This document shows, piece after piece, positions 10,884 to 22,496 of a DNA stretch of 64,000 bases. Source of the DNA: Cyclaneusma minus (taxonomy: Eukaryota > Ascomycota > Leotiomycetes > Marthamycetales > Marthamycetaceae); contig JAKZHN010000007.1 in NCBI GenBank assembly GCA_037179335.1, positions 992,001-1,056,000 of the forward strand. Reading direction: 5' to 3'. The first letter of the stretch is position 1. Every line of letters starts with the position of its first letter. The position numbers and the translations under genes are program-made. The notes under the pieces were generated by a model. That model saw only the letters and a program-made list of their open reading frames with translations. It was not told the origin of the DNA and made no database searches.

Positions 10884-12428
10884 GTTGGGGCTCAGCGGAG
10901 GTTCAACTGACCAGGTGGAGAAGGACCTGAAAAGGTGAAACACAGAGTAGATGTGCGGTCGCCGGAAGAGGATGAGCGGCGCACAAGCAGAGGTGAAGCT
11001 TGTGTATGTTGGCGCGGTCACAGCGGGCGGCGCGAAGGATGGGAGCCGCGTTGTCTCCACTCGGCGGATGGTTGTGAAGCAGGAAGCAGCACACAGCCGA
11101 TGGATGTGTACTGTTGGAGAGGAAAAAGAGAGATAGAGAGTGAGAGCGTGGAGCTCTTTTAAGCTCGAGATGGTGCTCTCTGCGCCTAGCGCCTCACTTA
11201 CGATGGAAGGTTTTTCCATGCCTTCCTCACTCTAGCCTCGTGACCTGAGGCTTCGCAGGTTTGGGATCTGGACGGAATGGATGGTGAAGTTGATCCCCTA
11301 CGGCCAAGAAGAGCAGTATTCAACTTTACTTTGCAAGTAGCAAGCAGATAGTTTTAAAAATAGGATGTATATGAGATGGTAATATAGTGGAGGAGCTGTT
11401 TAATGGGATATAGGGAAGGTGTTAGTGAAGTAACTCCAACATTCACCATGGACCGGTGAAGTCAGAAGTAGCCCGAAATTTTCCAAACCCCAATACGGAT
11501 ATGGTTTCGAGCGTAAACTCAAGATAAGATGCAACTTATTCGTTTTGGAACAACGACACAACAGAGGCCTTGAACATCGAGGAAGGTCGTTGTAATACAA
11601 ACTTGCCAATGCCATCGGTGGACGAAGATCTTTAACATACCCAGACTTTTCTAAGCCGAATACCACATAAGCTAAGCTAGATTTCCCCCAACAAGTGATA
11701 TTTATTCCTGTTTGGTTTGGATATACCTAGTACAAGCTCTCTGCTCCTGGAATACATTGTACATCGGGTCTGTAGCTTGCTTATATATAGCAAAAGCTAT
11801 GTCATGTCGTTTCATACCGTGACTTCCCTATTCACATGGCTCCTTTCCTTGTCATCGCCAAATTCTGCTTGCAAGGTCACACCACAGCCACAGTATACTA
11901 TCAATTTAACAACGGTGCTTGGGACTGTTCCCTGTGTCTGGAATTACATTGTCCCATTGGTAAATGGTCTCCGCTCACTGGTAACATGCACCCAGAACTG
12001 GAAGTGATCCAAAAGGGTCGGGTTGGGCCTCAAACTCACAAGATTTGACTTACGAATCGGTCCAGTCAACTTTCCTTGGCCCTAGAGGCACCCAGACTAC
12101 TTTATATATACCTAGCAGACGATCGTATTTTACAAGTCACTTGCTACGATCAACGATACACATCACGGATATAGTCTAGGCAACCGTTTGCCCTACGGAG
12201 TTGTACCAGCTGCCATTTCTAGAATCTCTACAGTTGTTTGGCTAGCCTTCGGCAACCAACCCCCTACATCCGTCGAAACTTTCCCCCTTAGCTCCATGAC
12301 AAACCCGTATATCCAAAATCATGGATTCGGTAGAATCAGACTCAGTTCTGATGTATATACACGTCCACAGACCCTCTATTCGCAAAAACCAGCCAAACTA
12401 TGTACAGCGAAAGTACTACCACTGCGCA
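10884..12428. other. Upstream region of copy 3 and 3' flank of RNase T2
   Basis: No supported gene. The first 400 bp hold the likely promoter of copy 3. The stretch 11768-12260 carries blocks shared with the region upstream of copy 2. Open frames here are short and featureless. Confidence 0.55.
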
Positions 12429-14358
12429 CTATTTACTCTCCCACTGGAAAGTAACCGCCACCTTCCTCGCCAGCCCCTCGGAATCATAAACATCAACCTG
12501 CGTATCCCCACTCGGAACCGCCGAGCCATACCAAGTCGTCTCACCATTGTAGGCCAGAAGTCCGTCTACGTCCTGTTCATCACATCAGCCGTCTGGATCG
12601 TCGCGAATCAGAAAATTGTGGCAGACTCACCGTGAAAGTACTAGCAGAAACACCACTCCCACAACTAATAGCACCACTCACAACCCCACAATCTCCCTTG
12701 CTGGAACTCAGCGTAAAGCCTGAACCGCTCACAACAGCATCATAAGTTGCACAAGTACCACCCACATACCATGTCCCGCCACTGATCAAACATCCCTCAT
12801 TTGAGCCATCTGTATAAGCCTCCAAATAGCCCGAACCGCTAAATGACCCCGTACTTGTTGCCGTAGCGCTCGTCGCAGTGCTTGTCGTTGTCTTGCCACG
12901 AGTTTTTGTGGAAGTGCTTGTGGCGGTGGTTTTGGCACCGGAAGTGGTGACGACGGCGGTTGCTGAGCCGATAGAGGGGGAGAGAGTGGATGCTGTGTCG
13001 GTGAAGGATGTGGAGAGTGAGCTGCCCGACGATTTTACGGCGTAGGTTATGCCGGAGGAGGGACAGGAGGAATCTTCGCCGACTGGGTGTGTGGAAAGGA
13101 ATTAGTAGGAATGATCGAATGGTAAAATGATGCATATGATGGATGGAAGAGGGGAATGGGGGGGGTGGGGGGAAATGGGCAAACGGACTCGCGGTTCCGG
13201 GAATGAATTCGCCGGACTGAACATTGCCTTGTACGTAGAAAGCATAATAGATTTGGTAAATCGAGTCATCATCGCACAGTAACGTGACTGGGTAGCCGAA
13301 AGAATCTTCAAGAGCCTTCTGAATAGCCGCGGACGTGTAGGTCTTGGTGTTTGAAGGCGTAATACCGGCATCGGCAAGAACCTATCTCCAAATCAGCTCA
13401 TCCCATCTCAGTCAACCCCCCTTCCTTTTCACTCGACAACATCAACTTACATTATAAGTATCCAACTCCTGAAACAAATACACAACCGACCTGAAGAAGT
13501 CCACAGCCTCCTCACCCGTCGTATAATCAGTATAGCAAGAAGGATCTAAGGTGCTGATACAAGTCCCATGGGTAGCCCATTCATGCTCCCAGAAATCTTC
13601 GGCGGACTCGTCGTCGCTGAGCCAGTATTTCTCCATGTAGGAGAGGAGCTCGGTTTCACCGAAGCTGGTTAGGATTTCGGTTATGTTGGTGTAGGCGCGT
13701 GAGGAGTCGCAGTTTTCCTGGTAGGTTCCATCGCAGTTATCTGGCCTAGATAGACGTTGTTAGCTAGGGGGCTTGAGTGGAGGGAGAGGGAGGGGGTAAA
13801 GTTACCAGAGACCGTGGATGGTCCAGGAGTTTGTGGGACCTTTCGTGTAAGGAGTTAGCGTGAAGTCTGGGATACCGTCGATTGGTGTTCCTTGCGGAAG
13901 GCCTTGAACCCATTGGTTGCCACTAATCTGGTGTTGGAAATTTTGGGTTTTCTAGGTGTAGGCCATTGAACTGTGCGCAAAAACTCGGAGCAAGTCAAAG
14001 AGTTCTGAGTAGATCCCATTTGTGAATAAATTCAGAGATGATCCAAGCTATGCGACTTTCCCGACAGTTGTGTATCATGCTGGCCGCCCAAGAAATATAG
14101 AAGAACACTGGGAGTATAGGTGTAGACGAAATAAATTAGATATCTACCATCAGCCGGGTCCGTATCCCAGAATTGAGTCTGAAGCAGCTGCCCACCCGGA
14201 TAGTTGAAGCAGCAAAGATCAGAAACCGCCGTAGTATTCGAGCAACTAGGAGGATACGAAGTGCCACAAGTAGCAGGAGAACCAGCAATAGCAGCTTTCG
14301 AGAGCGCAAAGATCGCAATCGATTGGGAAGCAATCTTAGAAAACGAGGGAGAAAACAT
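12429..14358 (-). CDS. RNY1: Ribonuclease T2-like secreted/vacuolar RNase
   Basis: Exons 14358-14148, 13902-13806, 13745-13451, 13381-13189, 13082-12631 and 12572-12429 give 463 residues. A signal peptide comes first, then the RNase T2 fold with both active-site blocks: WTIHGLWPDNCDG (about residue 100) and FWEHEWATHGTC (about residue 150). A Ser/Thr-rich linker (about 270-340) leads to the fungal Rny1 C-terminal domain (SNEGCLISGGTWYVGGTC). T2 enzymes cleave RNA without base specificity in acidic compartments or outside the cell. Block two normally reads HEWxKHGTC; here the Lys is Thr. Two junctions are weak and chosen to keep frame: the acceptor TTCAAG before 13902 and the donor GTCCGT after 13189. 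The family is certain; those two boundaries are tentative. Confidence 0.88.
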
Positions 14359-15287
14359 GATGGCAAATCGAGCTTCAACAAATGAAGAACTGAGAAAGAG
14401 AGACTGAAGAGCGATGGCAACTTAACTCGGCTGGAAGCTCTGCTGACAGGACCCTTAAGTATGTTCTTGGCACAACAGGGAGGTTGTCAGCTTGCCATAC
14501 AACGACGATAGGCGTGATGGGTTTGGTTGGATCAGAGGAGAGGACGAGAAACATTGCGAGAGATTCGGAGAAATCATCGATGACGGTGGAGACATCGTAG
14601 ACAGCGAGCTTCTGGGTGCCTATTGGCTGTGAGCCATGCGGGTTGCCAAGTACGTGAAGTACCGGATCAGGAAGGTCGATGATCTTCAGGGCAATGCGTC
14701 GGTGGTACAAAGGGGGGAACCGGGGTCCACAAGCCATCCCGAAGCCATGCAGGGCTGTGTCAAGATATGCAATGCTGGGGGCTGTAGCCGCTTGAGTCTG
14801 ACCGCCGATCGTCGAGATCGCTTACCGGGGGGTTTCTTCGAGAACATTGCCATTCTTGGAAGTCCGCTAACGAGGATGTTTCAATACGACATATCCCAGG
14901 ATCCCCAAGATCTATCACCGAGGCTAGTTTGTGCTTACCTTCCTCTTGGAACCGATTGCTCGGTTGTGTTTAAATTCGCTCGTACCATAGTGACTGACAA
15001 GACCTCCCGCTTCTGGCATATAAAGTCTATGGCATACACGGCCATCGCCCTCTTCAGTCTTCGTCGAACATACGAAAGCCACACATGCTGTTTTCTGCCT
15101 TCTCGAACCAATCACGGTCAATAGCGAGAGCATGTGGGATTCTGCGCTTGAAAGTAGGCCGTGAAAAGATAAGTTCAGACAGGACATCTCTTGCGTGTTT
15201 GCTTACATTTCAAACACTCGTCAAAGACTTGCCGTTCTTACAGACCGTATGACCGGTGACCAAAAGCTTGAATTGCGTGCCCATTGC
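14359..15287. other. Intergenic between RNase T2 and sulfhydrylase genes
   Basis: Upstream DNA of the RNase gene and 3' DNA of the sulfhydrylase. A minus-strand open frame of 120 codons (14737-14375) runs nearly to the RNase start but has no recognisable domain, so it is not called. Confidence 0.5.
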
Positions 15288-16926
15288 TCATACTGTCAAA
15301 GTGGTTTCCGCGCCCGCATCTCCTTTCTTCTCAGCATTCTCTTCCTTCCCACCGCTCGTCTTGGCAGCCTTCGCCTTCTCAAAAGATTGCTTAAAGTCCG
15401 CAACGATGTCGTCAATATGCTCAGTACCAACCGAAATGCGAATGAGATCCTCAGTAACCCCCGAGTTGATCTTCTCCTCGTCCGTCAACTGCTCATGCGT
15501 AGTACTCCACGGATGAATAGCCAACGTCTTCGAATCGCCCACATTCGCCAAATTCGAAATCAACTTAAACCCATCCACAACCTGACTTCCCGCCTCCCCA
15601 CCACCCTTGACCCCAAAGCTCAACACGCCTCCAAAGCCTCTCTTCAAATACTTCTTCGCCAACTCATGACTTCCATGGCTTGGCAGTCCCGGATAACTAA
15701 CCCACGCCACATGCTCATTCACATCCAGCCACTTCGCCAATTGCAAAGCATTCTGCGCATGTCTCTCCGCTCGCAAACTCAAGGTTTCAATACCTTGGAT
15801 CAGTTGGAAGGCGCCGAATGGGTTTAACGCAGCGCCCATATCGCGAAGGATCTCAACGCGCACGCGGATGGCGAAGGTCATGGGTCCGAAGGTTTCCCAG
15901 AACTTGAGGCCGTGGTAGCCTTCGGATGGTTCGACCATCTGAGGGAATCGAGCACCGTGCTTGCCCCAGTCGAATTTTCCGGCATCCACGATTACGCCGC
16001 CGATGGTGGTGCCGTGGCCGCCAATCCATTTTGTGGCGGAGTGGACGACGATGTCGGCGCCGTGGTCTATGGGGCGGACGTAGTATCCGCCTGCGCCGAA
16101 GGTGTTGTCGACCTGGGTATTCATCAGTCAATGACCCATAACTACAGTGTGCAAAAACTGTATAGATCAACCTACGACTAGCGGAAGTCCAGCATCGTGT
16201 GCAATCTTGGCAATGGCCTCGAAATCCGGAATGTTGTACTTCGGGTTTCCAATACTCTCGATATAGATCGCCTTGGTTTTCCCATCAATAGCGTTTTTAA
16301 AGTCTTCTGGCTTGTCGCCGGTGATGAACTTGGTTTTAATGCCCAATCTCGGCAAGAAAACTTTAAGTTGGTTGTAAGTACCTCCGTAGAGGTTCGAGGT
16401 TGAGACGATGTTGTCACCAGCATGGGCTAGGGCAGCAATGGCCATGAATTGGGCGGCTTGGCCAGAGGCGGCGGCCACGGCTGCTATGCCGCCTTCGAGG
16501 GCTGCCATGCGTTTTTCGAAGACATCGTTGGTGGGCTAGAGGGGTAGAAATGTGTAAGCACGAGAGGAATAGAGCTGAAGGAAGGGAGTAGAAGGTGGAG
16601 GCGTACGTTCATAATACGGCTGTAGATGTTGCCGAACTCCTTGAGGCCGAAAAGCCTGGCTCCATGGGCGGAGTCATTGAAGGTGTAGCTCTGTATTTCG
16701 CGAAAAAGACCTTTTCAGTACGAGTCCGTGGTGGGTTTTGCTAACAATGGGTAGGACGAACGGAAGTAGCATAGATAGGCACAGCTCGTGCATTTGTAGT
16801 TGGGTCTGCTTCTTGACTGTAGACGAGAAATCAGCAAGAGTCATCCTGTTAGTAGGAAGGAAAGAAGACCAACCCTGCGTGGAGCTGCAAAGTCTCAAAG
16901 TGGGAGCTCAGTTCCTGGTCCGCCAT
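15288..16926 (-). CDS. MET17: O-acetylhomoserine (thiol)-lyase, PLP-dependent
   Basis: Exons 16926-16874, 16816-16762, 16690-16607, 16535-16176 and 16112-15288; four GT-AG introns, 458 residues. The start [20 protein letters not shown] is the usual N-terminus of this Cys/Met metabolism PLP family. [18 protein letters not shown] and [15 protein letters not shown] are conserved, and the Schiff-base lysine is Lys212 in [10 protein letters not shown]. The enzyme joins sulfide to O-acetylhomoserine to give homocysteine, the main sulfur entry in ascomycetes (Met17 in yeast, CysD in Aspergillus). The C-terminal tail is charged ([13 protein letters not shown]) and longer than the core enzyme needs. 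Sulfur-repression control is expected from the family, but I did not identify a site. Confidence 0.95.
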
Positions 16927-17772
16927 AGTTCCAAGAGTTCGTATTGGCAAGATTCAGCTGTCTTTGAGGATTTTTTATGTTGGTTCTGGAGGGATGAAGG
17001 TATTCAGAAAATTGAGAACGATATCGGAGGGCCCCTCAGTTCGCCTGTGCGTAATGAAAAAGTGGAATGCCGTCTGTGCAGGCCGAAAGAGGGCGGCATC
17101 ACTCGAATATGAATCATTCTGGCGGCACAGAGGAAGCTTTGTCGATTCATTACTAGCTTCTATCACGCAATCGCAATATCAACATGAAAGAGGGGTCCGA
17201 AGATTTGGAAGAGCTTTCCAAGGTGCAGGGTAAGCTCCCAAGGATTTACCTCTGCAGGGTTCTAGCTCGCAGGAGTGTGGGGTTGCGGGAGGTCAGGCTC
17301 CACAAGCAAGGCTGGAGGCTGGGGATGTGGACGCCAAGGGTCCAAGAATCACCAAAACCTTACCTGGGATTGACCAGAGAGACTCCAAAGCACGCCATCG
17401 CAAGTCAGTCCTGGTAGACGGTAGTATCGGAATGCGAAACGGTAAGCCATCGTGAATCTTGATTTTTTGAGTTGGGTCACAGCTCGTGCGCCAATCGAGA
17501 GTGTCGCAAAAAGGGAGTCGCTATATGCCATGCCAGCCCGCTTGAACCATAAACCCATGAAACCAGAAACCCAAATCCATCCCGCAGTCCGCATTTTCGA
17601 AACGACGAATATCGGGTATAATCAACCTCCCAGCGCCAGCCCAAATGGAAAACCATCGTTAGAGAGGCATATTATCTCGCCTCTCGTTCATACATGTACA
17701 CGCTCGCAATACCTCTCAAGCAGCTGGGTCGTCGCTCGTCGTCATCTCATACGCCCATAACTCATGTGCCTA
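16927..17772. other. Intergenic, no supported gene
   Basis: Upstream region of the sulfhydrylase gene and 3' flank of the MARVEL-like gene. Short open frames on both strands have no protein-like features. Confidence 0.5.
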
Positions 17773-18349
17773 TCAGACCTGGGCCATCGGAGCATCTGCC
17801 GAACTCGAGCTCCCTCTGCCAAAGTGATGCATACCCAGGAGTGCCGTACTGACGCACCAGAGCGCAAAAGAGAAAGCTGCGAAAACGCAAGCGGCGCGAG
17901 CGGTGCCGCAGACTGTGCCTTGGCAGAAGAGTAGGTTGCCGAGCCAGACGGCGAGAGCGATGAAGCCGGCGAAGTAGAAGATGGTGGTGAGGACTTCGAA
18001 GGCGAGGCGGGCGTATGGATGAGATACTGGAGAAAGTTAGTGAAGATTCACAGAATATTGGGTTGAAGATGAGCGGTGTAAGGTAGGTTACCTTTAGAAT
18101 TGAATCGAGAGGTGGCCTCCAGGAAGGCGACGGCGATGAGAGAGAAGATGGAGACGAAAATCAGGAAGTTGATTTGGGAGGGCGAGTCGGACAGGGTGTC
18201 GTGGTCGTACCAGTGGGCGACTGAGAAACGTTAGTGATCCGAAGTATAAGATGCGATATGACAGACTTACCATATGCTGTGAGGCCGAGGACGATGATGG
18301 CGAAGATGACTTGGATGATGCGGAGAGGGAGCATCAAGTCGAAGGCCAT
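17773..18349 (-). CDS. Small four-span membrane protein, MARVEL-like
   Basis: Exons 18349-18271, 18220-18092 and 18026-17773; both introns are GT-AG and phase 1; 153 residues. The start MAFDLMLPLRIIQVIFAIIV opens the first hydrophobic segment. Three more follow: INFLIFVSIFSLIAVAFLEA, then LAFEVLTTIFYFAGFIALAV, then a span containing VFAAFSFALWCVSTALLG. The topology, N-terminal LPLRIIQ and length fit the fungal MARVEL-domain proteins of the plasma membrane and vesicles, whose molecular role is poorly known. Fungal relatives usually have short soluble tails; here the tail ends SSSSADAPMAQV. The MARVEL assignment rests on topology and motif style only. Confidence 0.82.
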
Positions 18350-19498
18350 GGCTGAAGTTTTAGGATAGTGGAGAGTGAATTTCCCAGTACGAAAGAGCGA
18401 CGAGGGTTGAAGTGAGTTAAAGTATCCGAGATGTTCGAAGTTGAATGGCCTTGTGGAGGTGAATGGGATTGTGAAGTTGACAATGAGGAATGTCAAGAGG
18501 AATGGGAGATGGCAGGAACAACGGAAAGAAAGTTCAGAACTTGAGAAGTTGGGAAGCACAAAGACGGCACCTACGTACTAGAAACCGGATTCTGAGCTTC
18601 TTTTCAGAGCTGTCGCAGATCTGCACTTGCAGCGTGGCGGGTGTGGTAAGGTGAAACTCACCTCCAAACTCATCTCCAACACATGCAGGGAAGAAGAGTG
18701 CCGAACGGCTCAGCGCCAGCGACACGCCCTGCGCTGGTCGGCTGACGAGCGCGTGGCTGGGTTGCAGACATAAAGCAGGGAAGCTGATGGAGATCTCGCG
18801 CGCTTGTTATTGGGATTGAACAAGTTGTCAATCGTGAGTGGTCACAGTGACATCGGTGTTGTCGCCAGTCACGATGCGACAAGTCCCTAAGCGCCAACGA
18901 CCCCAGCCCCGGTTTTACCATGTGGCGCTTTTATTCGATCAGATTTGGAGTGAGACTGATTACGAGTAGAGTGGGACTTTCCTGTCAGTTCTCTGTGTAA
19001 AAACTATGCTAAAAGGAGGGGCTTCTTGATTTGCCAGCTGTCATGCCTTATTTTACGCTGTGATAATGCCGTCTTTTTGATCAGCCCGGGACATTCACTG
19101 GACTCACAGGTTCTGGGTCATCAGATGCTTCAATTAGATATAAGTACAACATACAAGTCTTTTGAGATAAAATCAGATCTTTTGGGGCGTTGGAGTGGTT
19201 CGTAATACTGGGTTCGGCAAGCAGCGAACGACATCCTTTGGAATCGGTCAATATGGCAATTATCAGGAGGATATCGTTGTTTGCTTTTATAATTGACAAC
19301 CTTGAAGTTCGATGATTTGGGGACACACCTCGATCTTTGAAAATTGTAGGCGATAGTTTCATTTCATCATGTCTCTCGTTCAACCTCGTCAGCCTCGTCT
19401 CGCTTGACACCATCGGCATCGCGAACTCTCTGAAGCTCCAACTCCAACCTCACCACACCCCAACCCGTCCAGCGATCGTCGTCGCCCACATCCTCACA
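18350..19498. promoter_or_regulatory. Divergent promoter region of the MARVEL-like and EMC7 genes
   Basis: The two genes are transcribed away from each other from this 1.1 kb gap. No gene is supported inside it; I identified no specific factor sites. Confidence 0.5.
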
Positions 19499-20397
19499 AT
19501 GCACATCTCAACCCTCCTCATCGCGCCCCTCCTCCCATTCTGCGCCCTAGCAACCCACTTCCGCGCCCAAGTTCCCGCCTCAAACATCATACCCAATCCC
19601 TCCTCGCTGCCGCCCACAACCATCGCCTCTCTCCAAAGCCTCTTGCACAGCTACACAGCGCCCCTCTCCACCGCAAACTTTTTCGACTTCCGCAATGTAT
19701 CTGCCGGTAGTTATCTGCTCGACGTACGCTGCGCATCCCATGCATTTACGCCACTACGTATCGATGTCCACGCTGCCAGCCCCGATGCATCAGAAAAAGT
19801 AGAAGTTTGGGGGACGTTCAGGGGTAATGAGTGGGGTAACAAGGGAGAGGTTGTGGAGGTGCAGAACCAGGGTGTTGAGGGCGAGGTGAAGAGTTTTGAT
19901 GTGAGGGTGCTGGGGCCGAAGAATTATTATGTTGAGAGGAAGGGCTGTAAGTTTTCGCGAGAAGGGGAGGGAGGAGAGCGAGAGAAATGTGCTAATGAAT
20001 ATTTGACGTGATAGTTTCGCCCTTGAGCCTCCTCAAGAATCCGATGATTCTGATGGCTGGTGTGGGCATGTTGGTGGTTTTTGGGATGCCGTATCTTATG
20101 GACAACAGTGAGTCTTTTTCTGCCTACTCCTACCCCTTTTCCTTCGCGAGAGAGGCGTGTGAAAAGGGTGGGTGAAACGATAGATGGCTAATACAACCTG
20201 CAAATCTAGTGGATCCCGAAATGAAAGCCGAATTCGAAAAACAGCAGAAGTCCTCTCCACTGGCAGCTCTCAGCGGCGCAGCTGCCCAACCTGGAGGCAA
20301 CCCGCTGGGCGATTTTGATCCGGCGGCTTGGCTGGCTGGGACCTCGAAGACGACCGACAGCGGGAGTGCGAATAGTGGTGGAGGGGTTAGTCGTTGA
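19499..20397 (+). CDS. EMC7: ER membrane protein complex subunit 7 (EMC7)
   Basis: Exons 19499-19946, 20015-20107 and 20210-20397; two GT-AG introns; 242 residues. The start MHISTLLIAPLLPFCALA gives a signal peptide. A lumenal beta-sandwich domain follows, with NFFDFRNVSAGSYLLDVRC. A single membrane span follows FSPLSLLKNPMILM, containing GVGMLVVFGMPYLMDN. The cytosolic tail starts with MDPEMKAEFEKQQKSSPLA. This order and the PLSLLKNPM...MDNMDPE block are characteristic of EMC7 (Sop4 in yeast), part of the insertase that places tail-anchored and multipass proteins in the ER membrane. Transcribed divergently from the MARVEL-like gene. Confidence 0.93.
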
Positions 20398-22496
20398 AGG
20401 GGCCACGAAGACGGCAAGTGTAGATTGAGTGGAAAAATTCGGTAGGAACCTGGAATAGATGGCACATTCACATGACCTTCAAGTCTAGCACGGTTCCAGG
20501 ATATCGTGGATGCCAAGAGTGTTTTTCCAACTGGAAAATCGCCCGTCAAGTAAGTAGATTGTCCTAAGCTATACTTTCGCTCTGGTATTCTACTTTCAGC
20601 CCCTGTGTAAGACTCTATTTTGTAACTTGTGCACATGTAGCGCTGCTCTGAGTGATGTACAGACGAAGTGCGAAAGAGCGAGTGGTGTAAAAGCACCCAT
20701 TTTTCACTTTGCCCAAGAGACCGCTTGATTCTAGCTTCAGCCAAATCATATCGGAATCGAATATCTCCCCTGTTGCCATATGCTTTATTGCAAGATTCTT
20801 TTCATTCAGAAACGTCCTTCATTCAAGAAGAACTTACATTTTCAACCACAGTAGTGACTGGAGGTACAAACGATCGGCGTCTTGAAGTGAAGACGGCAAG
20901 TTGCGCGGAACAATTGCAAGTGTGAGTAGGGGTTGAGACTCATTTCAAGTCAGGAGAGGCATTTCACAAGAGATCGTGGCAAATCCGCAGGCTTCACGGC
21001 TGAATAGACGTTTTTGACTAATCAGTGATTTTTAAGGAAGCTAAGGTGGTAGCTAACCCAGCCGAGATGTGCGATTTTTGAAGCGTAAGGACTACGAGGT
21101 GTCCACACAGTCCTGATTATTTCTATCAGCTCAAGTTTTCCTCATCGCCGTGGAGTGTCGAGGAAATGACAGTGCTAGCCCTTGGCAAGTAACCCCTCTC
21201 ACCTGGTTGTGACATGCCAGCTTCTTGAGCTTGGTCCATTTTCTGCAACTGTCTGCTGGTCAATCTTCGCAATTACTTGCCAGCTTTTTGAGATGCTCTG
21301 GGGTTTCCGTGTAGTTCGTCGAGTGTTCGGAGTAGGAAATCAGAGTCTTCTTTCGTCACACCGACACATGAGGCTCGAATTAACAAGCGGGATCTTTCTA
21401 TGTGGTACCTAGGTACCAGACAAGTAATCTGTGAGCTGGGTCAGGGGAGAAGACACTCAAGCTATCCCAGTACCGCAGCACAGCTCACAAGTGCCATGTC
21501 AAAGCCGTGACATATGTGACTGTGACTGCCACAGTGGCCCGTGAATGGTTTAAAGTTAGCTCAAGAAGACAAATGCTAGTTCTTTTTTTAAAAAGCAAAA
21601 ACGATGTTCTCATGTCTCAAGCTGTCTTGTCCAATTGAAATATTTGCTTACCTCGTGCCGTAAGTTTCAAAGCTCCTCACTTCGCTGAGTATTTCAATGC
21701 TCAACGCCTTTGCGGACCTCCTTGGAAGGTAGGTCATCCCCTGTCACACCTCTCATTCATCGCGTGTATGTGGGTTTTTGATGTCAGTAGGACAGTACCG
21801 GCAGGTCCGTGTCGCTCTCATTCATGGCTTGTGTCTGGTTCTATTTGATGTCGGAACTTTTGTAACCGACAGAGTCGTGGGAGGCTGTAATCACACCGCT
21901 CCAGGAGGAAGGTACAGTAGTAGAGGATGAGGAAGTTCGGGCCCCACACTGTGGTGGTGCCCATGAGGATATGTATGTTGTATTTTGTGAATTCACAGTG
22001 ATGTAGCTTCAGCCTTTCGGCTTTGTCGAAAGTTCGCTTCTCGTCAACTGGATTTTGGCACCGGGGTCTATATGACAGGTTAGCAACTCGAACCGACGAC
22101 CTCCTGAACCGCAGAGTATGAATGGAAACAGCGGACAAGACAGCTTGATTATTTGAGATTTGTTGATGCTGAGAGCCACTATTTTGGGTTTTTACATGAG
22201 CTCTCAGGGTCCGGAGGGTCGAGACAGCCTCATACGCTCCGTACCTAACAGCCAATGACGAAAACATTTTCGGCCAGGTTTCCACCACATCCAGTCGAGT
22301 GCACCCAACTCTCAGCAAAAGAGGCGCTAAAGATCCCTTTTACAAGACGCGCTGAGGAATCCTTCACCCTCGCTTCCTTTCGTCTTCTTCGCTCCCTCTC
22401 CTTACTCCATCTCCGCCTCGATCTCTTTGACGACTCTTTTAACACGAGTAACACGATAAGCCGCCAGCCACAAACATGCTTCACACCGAGTACCCC
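20398..22496. other. 2.1 kb intergenic, no supported gene
   Basis: Separates the convergent EMC7 and antiporter genes. Minus-strand open frames near 22318 and 22484 and plus-strand frames near 20668 show no recognisable domain. A GGTACCTAGGTACC palindrome at about 21404-21417 recurs in the 40.7 kb repeat island. Confidence 0.55.

Noticed and set aside
13902..14148. Apparent frameshift between RNase T2 exons 1 and 2
   Set aside because: The obvious acceptor TTAG breaks the frame, but the acceptor TTCAAG ending at 13903 restores it.
14375..14737. 120-codon minus-strand frame upstream of RNase T2
   Set aside because: Protein-like composition in part, but no domain, no splice support, and it lies in the RNase promoter.
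22070..22130. GGTTCGA box on the minus strand, tRNA-like
   Set aside because: The flanking bases do not pair as a T-stem and no acceptor stem is present.
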